Below are positions 50,599 to 58,284 of a stretch of 64,000 bases of DNA, in pieces. A program made the translations under genes and the position numbers. Where the stretch lies: assembly GCF_018325905.1 (NCBI RefSeq), contig NZ_AP021901.1, positions 558,001 to 622,000 on the forward strand, given 5' to 3'. Source of the stretch: Pseudomonas sp. St316 (GTDB lineage Bacteria; Pseudomonadota; Gammaproteobacteria; Pseudomonadales; Pseudomonadaceae). The number at the start of each line of letters is the position of its first letter. The first letter of the stretch is position 1. Under the pieces are notes generated by a model. That model ran no database searches. It worked only from the letters and a program-made list of their open reading frames with translations, and was not told the DNA's origin.

Positions 50599-51044
50599 TG
50601 AACTTCGTTAGCTTGATTCAGGCCTGGGGGAGGGTGTCACGCCGTGAGCAACAATTGTTGCTGGGCCTCGTCGGACTGTTGCTGGTGGTCGTGGCCTACA
50701 CCTTGATTTGGCAACCGACTCGGCAACGGCTGGAGGTTGCCGAGCGACAGTATCGCCAACAGGTTGAGCTGCACGCCCGAATCCAGCGCGCCGAACCCAC
50801 TCGGGATCTGACCGCCGCGACACGGCCCTTGTCGGTGCGAGTCAACGACAGTGCGACCGCGGCGGGGTTGGACATTGCAGAGATGGAAGTCGATGGCGAT
50901 TCGTTGCGGCTCGTCGTCAGTGGCGATGCCAATTCGTTGCTTCATTGGTTGGATCAACAAGAGCGGGAGGGCGCGGTGCTGCAATCGCTCACTCTGGAAG
51001 CTGAGAATGGTTTGCTGGGCGCGCGGGTGGTTTTGCTTCAATGA
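50598..51044 (+). CDS. gspM: GspM, type II secretion inner-membrane protein
   Basis: Bitopic protein of 148 residues that partners GspL. A short cytoplasmic tail, one membrane helix (about 19-38, LLLGLVGLLLVVVAYTL), a coiled segment and a small ferredoxin-like domain (about 75-148) are seen. ATG 50598 overlaps the gspL stop (TGATG); a TTG one codon upstream is less likely. It is the last gene of the operon. No gspN, gspO or gspS is present. Confidence 0.9.
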   Translation: MNFVSLIQAWGRVSRREQQLLLGLVGLLLVVVAYTLIWQPTRQRLEVAERQYRQQVELHARIQRAEPTRDLTAATRPLSVRVNDSATAAGLDIAEMEVDGDSLRLVVSGDANSLLHWLDQQEREGAVLQSLTLEAENGLLGARVVLLQ

Positions 51045-51062
51045 CCGAACTCGGTGGCGCCT

Positions 51063-51166
51063 TGTAGGAACTGCCGAAGGCTGCGATCTTTTGATCTTGG
51101 TCTTTTACTCCAGATTCAGTTGTCTGGGACAAGATCGCAGCCTCGTTGCACTCGGCAGCTCCTACA
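51063..51166. repeat. Inverted repeat of a third class, between gspM and the MFS gene
   Basis: GTAGGAACTGCCGAAGGCTG and GCAGCCTCGTTGCACTCGGC lead into AGCTCCTAC at the right end. The GTAGGAGCTGCCGA-type core with GGCTGCGATCTT inside is the other common Pseudomonas REP-like family. It lies between convergent gspM and the MFS gene. Confidence 0.8.
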
Positions 51167-51194
51167 CCAGGTTTGGACAGAGACCTCGTTCGGC

Positions 51195-52472
51195 CTAAAC
51201 CTGAACATTCCCCGGCAACAACGGTAACTTCGCCAGTTTCACCGCCACCAGCAACGCCACCACCAGCAACGTGCCGATGAACAGGCCGACACCGTTCCAC
51301 CCGGCCAGGTGCCAGGCCACGCCGCCCGCCGTCCCTGCGACACTCGAACCGGCGTAGTAGCTGAACAGGTACAGCGATGATGCCTGGCCCTTGGCCTTGA
51401 GAGCGCGGCGGCCGATCCAACTGCTGGCGACCGAGTGGGCGCCGAAGAAACCGAAGGTGAACACCAGCATGCCCGGGATCACCAGCGTCAACGGCGTGGC
51501 CATGGTCAGTGCGAGGCCGGCCAGCATCAGCGCGATGGTTGCCCAGAGCATTTTGCGCCGACCGAGTCTGTCTGCCAGTGCACCGATTTGCGCCGAGCTG
51601 TAGATGCCCGACAGGTACACCACCGACAACAACCCGACGAAGGCCTGATCCAGATGATAAGGCTCGGCCAGCAAGCGGTAGCCGATGTAGTTGAACAGCG
51701 TCACGAACGCACCCATCAACACGAAGGCTTCGAGAAACAGCAACGGCAGGCCGGCATCGCGAAAGTGCATGGTGAAACCGTCCAGCAAGCTGCGCGGGTG
51801 CAGCGAGCGAGGGCGGAAGTTGCGTGACTCGGGCAGGATCCTCCAGAACACCGCCGCGGCGATCAGGGCCAGTCCGCCGATCACCAGCATCGCGGTGTGC
51901 CAGCTGACAAAGTCGATCAGAACCCCGGTAATCAGGCGCCCGCACATCCCGCCGATGGCGTTGCCGGCAATGTACAACCCCATCGCCAGGCCGATGTGCT
52001 TGGGGTGGATTTCTTCGCTCAAATAGGTCATCGCGACCGCAGCCAAGCCGCTCAGCGACAGCCCCACCAGGGCGCGTAGCAGCAGCACACCGTGCCAGGT
52101 CGGCATCATGGCACTGGCGATCGTGCACACCGAGGCCGCGAACAGCGCCGCGACCATCACTGGCTTGCGACCGATGCGGTCGGAAATCGGGCCGGTGATC
52201 AACAGGCCGATGGCGAGCAGGCCGGTCGCCACAGACAGGATCAGGCTGCTCTGTGCCGCGTTGATGGAAAACTCCTTGGACAGCAACGGCATCATCGGTT
52301 GCACGCAGTACAGCAAGGCGAAGGTCGCAAAGCCACCGCTGAACAGCGCCAGCACCGTGCGCATGAACAACGGCGTGCCTTTCTCGATGTAGATGTCCTT
52401 CAATTCGGCAGTGACATCATCCTGCACACGAGGTGGGATTTCATGGGCCAATGGAGCGACAGCAGTTTTCAC
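51195..52472 (-). CDS. MFS transporter, 12-helix
   Basis: Major facilitator superfamily carrier of 425 residues with twelve predicted helices and a central cytoplasmic loop near 215-230 (RPRSLHPRS). The loop between helices 2 and 3 carries GPISDRIGRKPV (about 93-104), the MFS signature, and its half-repeat GALADRLGRRKM appears near 310. The overall type is like YnfM/Bcr carriers and the substrate is unknown. It diverges from the LysR gene at 52592 and is probably its target. Confidence 0.88.
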   Translation of the reverse strand: MKTAVAPLAHEIPPRVQDDVTAELKDIYIEKGTPLFMRTVLALFSGGFATFALLYCVQPMMPLLSKEFSINAAQSSLILSVATGLLAIGLLITGPISDRIGRKPVMVAALFAASVCTIASAMMPTWHGVLLLRALVGLSLSGLAAVAMTYLSEEIHPKHIGLAMGLYIAGNAIGGMCGRLITGVLIDFVSWHTAMLVIGGLALIAAAVFWRILPESRNFRPRSLHPRSLLDGFTMHFRDAGLPLLFLEAFVLMGAFVTLFNYIGYRLLAEPYHLDQAFVGLLSVVYLSGIYSSAQIGALADRLGRRKMLWATIALMLAGLALTMATPLTLVIPGMLVFTFGFFGAHSVASSWIGRRALKAKGQASSLYLFSYYAGSSVAGTAGGVAWHLAGWNGVGLFIGTLLVVALLVAVKLAKLPLLPGNVQV

Positions 52473-52539
52473 GGTGGACCTCGAACAAGCACGGCCAGGC
52501 AGGCAATGAAAAAAGCATATAGCCAGCTAATGTTTCTAT

Positions 52540-52584
52540 CCAATATATTGTTCGACCTGTTTAAGACGTTCTGCGACCTATTGG
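52540..52584. promoter_or_regulatory. Candidate LysR operator in the MFS-LysR gap
   Basis: CAATATATTG (52541-52550) is a perfect 10-base palindrome, and CCAATA (52540-52545) reappears inverted as TATTGG (52579-52584). It lies in the divergent 119-base gap, where a LysR protein would bind. Confidence 0.45.
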
Positions 52585-52591
52585 ATTGCCC

Positions 52592-53488
52592 ATGGAATTG
52601 CGTCACCTGCGTTACTTCATCGCTGTGGCCGAAGAGCTGCATTTTGGTCGCGCCGCCCTGGCGCTGGGCATTTCCCAGCCGCCTTTAAGCCAGCAGATCC
52701 AGGCGCTGGAGCAGGAAATCGGTGCGCGACTGTTCGAGCGCACCAATCGCCGGGTTGAACTGAGCGAAGCTGGGCGACTGTTCCTCGAAGAGGCGCGACG
52801 GGTGCTGGCCCAGGTCGATAAGGCGGCTGACGTGGCCCGCCGTGCCCAGTTGGGCGAGTTGGGCGAGTTGAAAATCGGCTTTACGTCCTCGGCGCCGTTC
52901 AACTCCACCATTCCCCAAGCGATCTTCACATTTCGCCAGCGCTTCCCGGCCGTGCATTTGAACCTGCGGGAAATGAGCAGCACCCAGGTGGCCGATGCCC
53001 TCATGGACGAGACGATCGAGGTGGGCATCATGCGGCCTTTGCCCCTGCCCGACTCCCTTCAGGAAATCGAACTCAGCCGCGAACCGCTGGTGGCCGTGCT
53101 CAGTTCCAAGCATCCCCTGGCCCAGGGCAGCGAAGCAGGGCTGTTCCTCTCGGCGCTGGCCCAGGAACCCTTCGTGTTTTTCCCCCGCAGCTACGGCAGC
53201 GGCCTCTACGCACAACTCCTGAGCCTGGCCCGCGATGCCGGCTTCAGTCCGCATTTCGCCCAGGAAGCCGGCGAGGCCATGACCATCATTGGCTTGGTCG
53301 CGGCGGGGCTGGGCGTCTCGGTATTGCCGGCGTCCTACCAGCGCATGCGGATTGATGGCGTGGTCTATCGACCGCTGCTCGACCCGGCGGCGGTGTCGGC
53401 AGTGTGGCTGGTACAGCGCAAGGATCAGCGTTCGCCGATGGCGAAGGCGTTTGTGGAGTTGTTGACCAAGGATACCGGGACTGTTTGA
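52592..53488 (+). CDS. LysR-family transcriptional regulator
   Basis: A 298-residue regulator from ATG 52592. The N-terminal winged helix (1-60) contains MELRHLRYFIAVAEELHFGR and LALGISQPPLSQQI; the C-terminal effector domain (about 90-295) has the usual two-lobed pattern (GELKIGFTSSAPF). It probably controls the divergent MFS gene; the target and inducer are unknown. The ribosome site is weak. It belongs to the group most like BenM/CatR-type regulators by its long RRVELSEAGRLFLEEAR linker, but I cannot place it more exactly. Confidence 0.9.
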   Translation: MELRHLRYFIAVAEELHFGRAALALGISQPPLSQQIQALEQEIGARLFERTNRRVELSEAGRLFLEEARRVLAQVDKAADVARRAQLGELGELKIGFTSSAPFNSTIPQAIFTFRQRFPAVHLNLREMSSTQVADALMDETIEVGIMRPLPLPDSLQEIELSREPLVAVLSSKHPLAQGSEAGLFLSALAQEPFVFFPRSYGSGLYAQLLSLARDAGFSPHFAQEAGEAMTIIGLVAAGLGVSVLPASYQRMRIDGVVYRPLLDPAAVSAVWLVQRKDQRSPMAKAFVELLTKDTGTV

Positions 53489-53532
53489 AGTGGTGGCCAA
53501 TCAATCGAGGGCGACGTTATGTTGGCTTGAGC

Positions 53533-53638
53533 GGATGTATTGATCATCCTTCTGTGTGGTGGCGATAAAGGCAGTCAAACTCGCGATATAAAACAAGCCA
53601 GGCTCATTGCGAAATCCTGGCAGGAGCAAAACCCATGA
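53533..53638 (+). pseudogene. Remnant of a HigB-like toxin (3' end only)
   Basis: The frame after the TGA at 53530-53532 encodes ADVLIILLCGGDKGSQTRD and continues to WQEQNP before its stop. This is the C-terminus of a RelE/HigB-type killer protein, whose hallmark is LLCGGDK followed by a helical tail. The stop at 53636-53638 overlaps the antitoxin ATG at 53635 in the usual toxin-antitoxin way. Upstream, RRYVGLSG can be read in another frame, consistent with a small deletion. The N-terminal two thirds is missing because the LysR stop lies only 44 bases further up. It cannot encode an intact toxin. Confidence 0.75.
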
Positions 53639-53922
53639 CCGAACAATTCACTCGCTGGGACTCTGCCGAGTACCTCAAGACCGAAGAGGACATGGCTAAC
53701 TATCTGGATGCATGCATGGAAGAGGCAGGAGATGATCCTGCATTCATCGCAAAAGCCTTGGGAACCCTTGCACGCGCTCGCGGAATGACCCAGGTGGCCC
53801 GTGAAGCCGGGCTGTCCCGGGAAAATCTTTACCGCGCCTTGTCGGGGGAGGGAAATCCTGAGTTCGGCACTATTTTGAAAGTTGTCAAAGCATTGGGACT
53901 GAAACTGCATGCCAGCACCTGA
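53635..53922 (+). CDS. Orphan HigA-type antitoxin (addiction-module antidote)
   Basis: A 95-residue helix-turn-helix protein of the type paired with HigB-like toxins. The Cro-type motif (about 50-75, ARARGMTQVAREAGLSRENL) and the trailing GNPEFGTILKVVKALGLKL are typical; the N-terminal WDSAEYLKTEEDMANYLDA is the family signature. ATG 53635 has GGAG 9 bases upstream. Its toxin partner is only a fragment (53533-53638), so it is an orphan. It may have been kept as an autoregulator, or to neutralise a related toxin such as the C-terminus of the protein convergent with it. Confidence 0.82.
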   Translation: MTEQFTRWDSAEYLKTEEDMANYLDACMEEAGDDPAFIAKALGTLARARGMTQVAREAGLSRENLYRALSGEGNPEFGTILKVVKALGLKLHAST

Positions 53923-53961
53923 ACAGGTCAGCATGATGGATGACAGACCAGCCTGTTTGTG

Positions 53962-53990
53962 AAGGGCGCCGTAAGGCGCCCTTTCTCGTT
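53962..53990 (+). terminator. Terminator after the orphan antitoxin
   Basis: AAGGGCGCC and GGCGCCCTT form a perfect 9-base stem around GTAA, followed by TTCTC. It lies between the convergent antitoxin and toxin genes and could serve the plus strand. Confidence 0.75.
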
Positions 53991-54044
53991 ATAGCCGCAG
54001 CATCGACTGATATACCCGGTGGGAGCAATCATCTACCGTTTTCT

Positions 54045-57000
54045 TCAGCCCTCCCAAACCGTCGCAGGCTTATTGACGTGATAGTCATAAAACCCTTGGA
54101 GGGTCCAGGTATCGCCCTTGCGTTCAAATGCCGCGCGCCACGCGCCCCTGCCACTTCCAGGTGACAGTTGCGCCATGTCGTACCAGTAATATTTGTTGAT
54201 GCGTTTTGTCGTGGCTCTGCCGGCTCGAATGTCATCCATGATTTCTGTCATCTTGGCTCTGGCCGCTTCGGGAAAGTTGTCATATGACATCTGGGTTTCT
54301 GCCAGTGTGCTGAGGCTCACCGTAAATTTTTCTGTTGCGGTTGATGCTTCTGCCAGTACCGGCGCAGTGCTGGTGGTCGGTGACTTGCCAGGCACCTTTT
54401 TCGTCGGCAATTGGGTCACGACTTCGATATCAAAGGTGTCGTAGTTCGGGAGGTTTTTTGTGAAGTTTGTGATGTCCTCGCCGGTGACCAATAACGTCTT
54501 TCGCAGCGACGTGCCTTTGTTGGCGATGACATAGGGAATCTTGTTGTTGCGGATTTCCGTCAGCAGTCCAGGCTTGTGTCTTCTTTTCATTTCGTCCCTG
54601 AAGGCGCTGAGTTTTTTCTTTTTATATTCAAGAAAGTTTTCTGGGGTTGTTTTATAGGTTTCCCTGGCGGCTTCTGCTTCGGCCCCATCCCCTGAGTACA
54701 CGTCGCCCAGATCGGCCCAGACACGCTTTTCCGCTGCTTCGCGCACATCATTAATGTCGTTCTGGATTTTGGTCATGGCCGCTTTCTTTTTTCCCTGGTC
54801 AGGGATGATGGTGATGAATAAGGCGCCGGTGAGGTTGTCGGGCAAGGAGGACATCATCATCCTGAAGTTGCCTTCGCTGTCGAAAAGCTCCTTCTTGAGT
54901 GGCAGGGTCATGTCGAATATTTTTACTTTTTGTGCGGCAGTAAGCTGGATCCCTCTGACCTGTGAATCGATGTCCCGGGTGCAGTAGTCGACGGCCTGCC
55001 AGACGTTGTATTTGTACAGCAGGCTTTCGTGGGGCTTTTTATGTTGCGCGAGACCTTGGAGTCCGTTGTTTATCTGGGTGATGCGTGAACGATAAGTGTC
55101 TATATCGCGCACGCCGATATCATTCATGCTCTCGTGCAGGATGCGCTCGGCCAACGCTTCTGGCATTGAATGGATGACCTTCGTTGCCGTATTCACCACG
55201 TCCCGGGAGGGCCAGTGATGGTCGACGAGCACGCCCTCTACCAACGCGTTATAGGTCTTTTGTTGCGGGGTTTCCGGGGGCCGTCTGAAGAGACTCAGCA
55301 GGGGGCCACCACCCAGTAGCCGTTGTGGTGCTTCGATGTGCCACCGGCCATTTTTCCAAGTCACTGGCAGTTGTTGAGTACGGTTGTTCGACGCATGGAT
55401 GATCCGCTCGCCTGCTTGTATCGCGGTTTTACTGTAGCCACTCCCCAGCTTTAAATAGCCTTGTCCGCCCGCGTCCCTGAACAGGTTACGACCCTCGGGT
55501 ATCAGCCCTTTGCCGTCAAAGCCTTTGAGCAGGTACGGCGCCAGTTCCGGGTCAGGCATGCGCGGCAGGGACGACAGTTCTGGGTGGTCCTGGCTTCGGC
55601 GTCGGGCTGCGCGGGCCATGATCAGGTCTTGCCCAGCCTCTGCCATGACCTCGCCCAACCCGTTGATGAAATCACCGGTCCACTGGCTGAAGGTGCCACC
55701 TTCGTCCTTTATTGCCGACACTGCGGCGCCTGCGACCATCACCGGCAGGATCGCGCGTCCCAATACCCCGCCCAGTCGGCCCCCGTAGAACATGGCCATA
55801 GCGCCCGTCAGCAACGTGACGCCATTGCGGCGCCCCGTCTGGGCCGCCGCGCTGTCGCGCTCGGTGTTGGTCACCGTCAGCACATCTACCGTTTTGAGCG
55901 CGTGGGTGAGCTGCGTTTCATGCAGCGCCTTGAGCAGGTCGCCTTTAACCACCGGGGACGCGACCTTCAACGCGAAATCATCCTGAACCCGATGTCTTAT
56001 CCACGAGAAGGTGGGCTGCGTGACTTTCTTGATTTTCTCGTTGAGGGTCAGGTTTTCCGCTGCCGGCACCAGGCTGGCAAGCTGATCGGCTTGTTCCATC
56101 AACGGCAGTTGCGCAATCAGCCAGCGGGTCATGTCCAGCGTGGCGGTGAGTGCCGTGACCAGGGCCACTTCCAGCTCCCGGTCGCTTTGCGCGTGGATGT
56201 CCCTGTACATTTTTCCGTCCGGCGCGCCCGGTGTGTACAGCGTCAATGACGGCCGGCTGGAGAGTTTCCTGACGCCAAAGGCCAGCAGCTCTTTCAGCAC
56301 ACTGTCGCCCCACTGGATCTGACGCACCACCACCTCGTGCCCGTTGACCTTGCGGCGTTCCTCAGGCATCGCGCTGTCCAACGCCGCCAGCACCAGGTTC
56401 AGGCCGGTGTTGTCCTTATCGTGTGTAAAGTCCCCCGATATATGCGCGGCCCACGCCTGCGCCCGCATTTGTTTGGCTTTCAGAGCCATCCATTGTGCCT
56501 GACGCTCCCGGGCCGCAAGCTGCAGCGCGGGCGGGAGACGGGCACCCACATTCGCCCTTTCAATGATCTCTACGATCTGCGCAAAGCTTAGCGGCCCCTC
56601 TTCGGTGTGGTGGGAAGCGTTGCGTTCGTCCGGTGTCAGGTTGGACATTGCCCACTGCGTCATGGAACGGCAATCGTCGAATATCGCCTCCACGTTGCCT
56701 AGCGATACCCCGGACCCGAACGGTGACTCGCCCGTGGGCGCGTGCGAGTCGATGGTCTGCTTGCGAATACATAGGGATACCTGGTCAGGATCGACTGGGG
56801 CGTATTTGTCCTTGATGAACCCGGCGAGCAGCGTGCGGGTCCGGTCCTGGAGGGCGTCAGGGGACGCCAGCGTCACGGGATCTGGCGGGGGTGGGGTATC
56901 CGCCAGGGTTATCTGCAGGTCCTGCAGCGCGTTCCACCAGGCCACGCGGTCGCTGCCGATCACGTTCGGGTTGGCGTGCAGCCAGTCGTCCAGTTTTTTC

Positions 57001-58112
57001 TGGTACAGCCGTAGCGCGCGCTCGTCCATGGCGCCCGCCAGGTCCAGCCGGTCCTTGAGGTTCGCCGCGGTATCCAGCCTGGCGATCCAGGCGCTGATGT
57101 CCTCATCCTCTCCCAGCCCGTTCAGCAACGCGTCGCTCACGGCGGTTTTTTGCGCCGCTCGCAGATCCGTCACCAGGTAGGCAAGGAAGTCCCCGGCGAT
57201 GGGGGCGATGGTCACGCCATACTGAACGTTATCGTCGGCCTCCAGGCTGGCCTTCAGCGCCGTCAGGTCCGCGTACACCTCCAGCGGCTTGCCCAAGCGG
57301 TACAACACCGCGCTTGCCGAGTCGGTATTGTCATGTCGGGTCAGTGCAACAGCGCCTGACACCGGCACGCTGAACCCCCATCCTTCGGGGGTGATCCTCA
57401 GGCTGTAGACCCCGGGCCGGTCACGCTCCGCCAGCCTGGCGCGAGACGTTGCGTCCGGTGCCGACAGCGCATGTTCCGTCAGCGCCTTGTGCAGCGGCAG
57501 GCTCAGGGTTCCATCGAGTTGGTGGAGATCGGCCTGTGCCTTGAGTTGCCTACCGAATTCATCGGCCAGCCATTGGCTGACGCTGCGGTCCTGGCTAGCG
57601 TCGGGCGGGGTGTCCCAGAAGTTGTCCAGCGCCCGCGTCAGCATTTGTTCATACGACGTCGGGGTGACGCTGATCAGTTGCTTGATTGCTTGCTTGGCGT
57701 CACGGTTATTCAGGGCTGCCGGCATATCCGTGACGCTGTTCCGATCGGTGACGATGTCGATATTGCCCAAATCGTCGAAGAACTCGTGGGCATTGATCTT
57801 TCCTGCCACCGCACACCAGAAGAGCGTGTCGAGGGGGACTGTTTGCGCCACCGTTCTAAACGCCGGCGCGTTGGCTGCGCGTTCAGTTGGGGGGACGGCT
57901 TCATCTTGCCGTCGGCACACGAGTATTTCTTTGACGGCCAGCGTGTTCACCAGGGTGGGGAAGGCTTGCCTGAACCCATCATCCAAGTGCCGCGCAGCCA
58001 CTGTCGAGGCGCGCGGAACGGCATCGTTCAGGCGGATCATCTGCTGCTGCGAGGCATTGAGTTGGTGTATCAGCAGGGCGCTAGCGGTTGGTAAGGGGGT
58101 GTTCTCCAGCAT
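54045..58112 (-). CDS. Large toxin-like protein (DUF6543/'dermonecrotic toxin domain' type) with possible RelE-like C-terminus
   Basis: A 1355-residue protein with no signal peptide. I chose ATG 58112 (MLENTPLPTASAL) because AGGAAGAG lies just upstream; an ATG at 58229 gives a longer frame. Residues about 1-450 resemble the large Pseudomonas toxin-like proteins annotated with DUF6543. A hydrophobic hairpin lies near 765-805 (VTLLTGAMAMFYGG ... AILPVMVAGAAVSAI), possibly membrane-inserting. A Thr/Ser/Ala/Pro linker (about 1235-1265) leads to a compact tail (about 1270-1355) where RGAWRAAFERKGDTWTLQGF and DYH recall the final strands of RelE/HigB RNases. No immunity gene follows on its strand. 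The functional assignment is inference. Confidence 0.6.
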   Translation of the reverse strand: MLENTPLPTASALLIHQLNASQQQMIRLNDAVPRASTVAARHLDDGFRQAFPTLVNTLAVKEILVCRRQDEAVPPTERAANAPAFRTVAQTVPLDTLFWCAVAGKINAHEFFDDLGNIDIVTDRNSVTDMPAALNNRDAKQAIKQLISVTPTSYEQMLTRALDNFWDTPPDASQDRSVSQWLADEFGRQLKAQADLHQLDGTLSLPLHKALTEHALSAPDATSRARLAERDRPGVYSLRITPEGWGFSVPVSGAVALTRHDNTDSASAVLYRLGKPLEVYADLTALKASLEADDNVQYGVTIAPIAGDFLAYLVTDLRAAQKTAVSDALLNGLGEDEDISAWIARLDTAANLKDRLDLAGAMDERALRLYQKKLDDWLHANPNVIGSDRVAWWNALQDLQITLADTPPPPDPVTLASPDALQDRTRTLLAGFIKDKYAPVDPDQVSLCIRKQTIDSHAPTGESPFGSGVSLGNVEAIFDDCRSMTQWAMSNLTPDERNASHHTEEGPLSFAQIVEIIERANVGARLPPALQLAARERQAQWMALKAKQMRAQAWAAHISGDFTHDKDNTGLNLVLAALDSAMPEERRKVNGHEVVVRQIQWGDSVLKELLAFGVRKLSSRPSLTLYTPGAPDGKMYRDIHAQSDRELEVALVTALTATLDMTRWLIAQLPLMEQADQLASLVPAAENLTLNEKIKKVTQPTFSWIRHRVQDDFALKVASPVVKGDLLKALHETQLTHALKTVDVLTVTNTERDSAAAQTGRRNGVTLLTGAMAMFYGGRLGGVLGRAILPVMVAGAAVSAIKDEGGTFSQWTGDFINGLGEVMAEAGQDLIMARAARRRSQDHPELSSLPRMPDPELAPYLLKGFDGKGLIPEGRNLFRDAGGQGYLKLGSGYSKTAIQAGERIIHASNNRTQQLPVTWKNGRWHIEAPQRLLGGGPLLSLFRRPPETPQQKTYNALVEGVLVDHHWPSRDVVNTATKVIHSMPEALAERILHESMNDIGVRDIDTYRSRITQINNGLQGLAQHKKPHESLLYKYNVWQAVDYCTRDIDSQVRGIQLTAAQKVKIFDMTLPLKKELFDSEGNFRMMMSSLPDNLTGALFITIIPDQGKKKAAMTKIQNDINDVREAAEKRVWADLGDVYSGDGAEAEAARETYKTTPENFLEYKKKKLSAFRDEMKRRHKPGLLTEIRNNKIPYVIANKGTSLRKTLLVTGEDITNFTKNLPNYDTFDIEVVTQLPTKKVPGKSPTTSTAPVLAEASTATEKFTVSLSTLAETQMSYDNFPEAARAKMTEIMDDIRAGRATTKRINKYYWYDMAQLSPGSGRGAWRAAFERKGDTWTLQGFYDYHVNKPATVWEG

Positions 58113-58170
58113 GTTCTCTTCCTGAAAGTTTTTCGGAAGGAACAACCTATTGAAGACGTGCGAAGAGGGG

Positions 58171-58188
58171 GCGGTATATAGATACCGC
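58171..58188 (-). promoter_or_regulatory. 18-base dyad upstream of the large toxin gene
   Basis: GCGGTAT (58171-58177), ATAG, ATACCGC (58182-58188) is a perfect 7-base-arm palindrome 59 bases before the toxin ATG. It overlaps a TATATA/CTATAT-like sequence that could be the -10 region, so it is a plausible operator. Confidence 0.5.
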
Positions 58189-58284
58189 ATGGCGTGCTGC
58201 CAGGCGGTGTACCGAAGTTGTGGATACATGATCGATGGGGCCGCGAGCCTGTTGGCGATGGGCCTTGACGGGTCATGCTAACGC

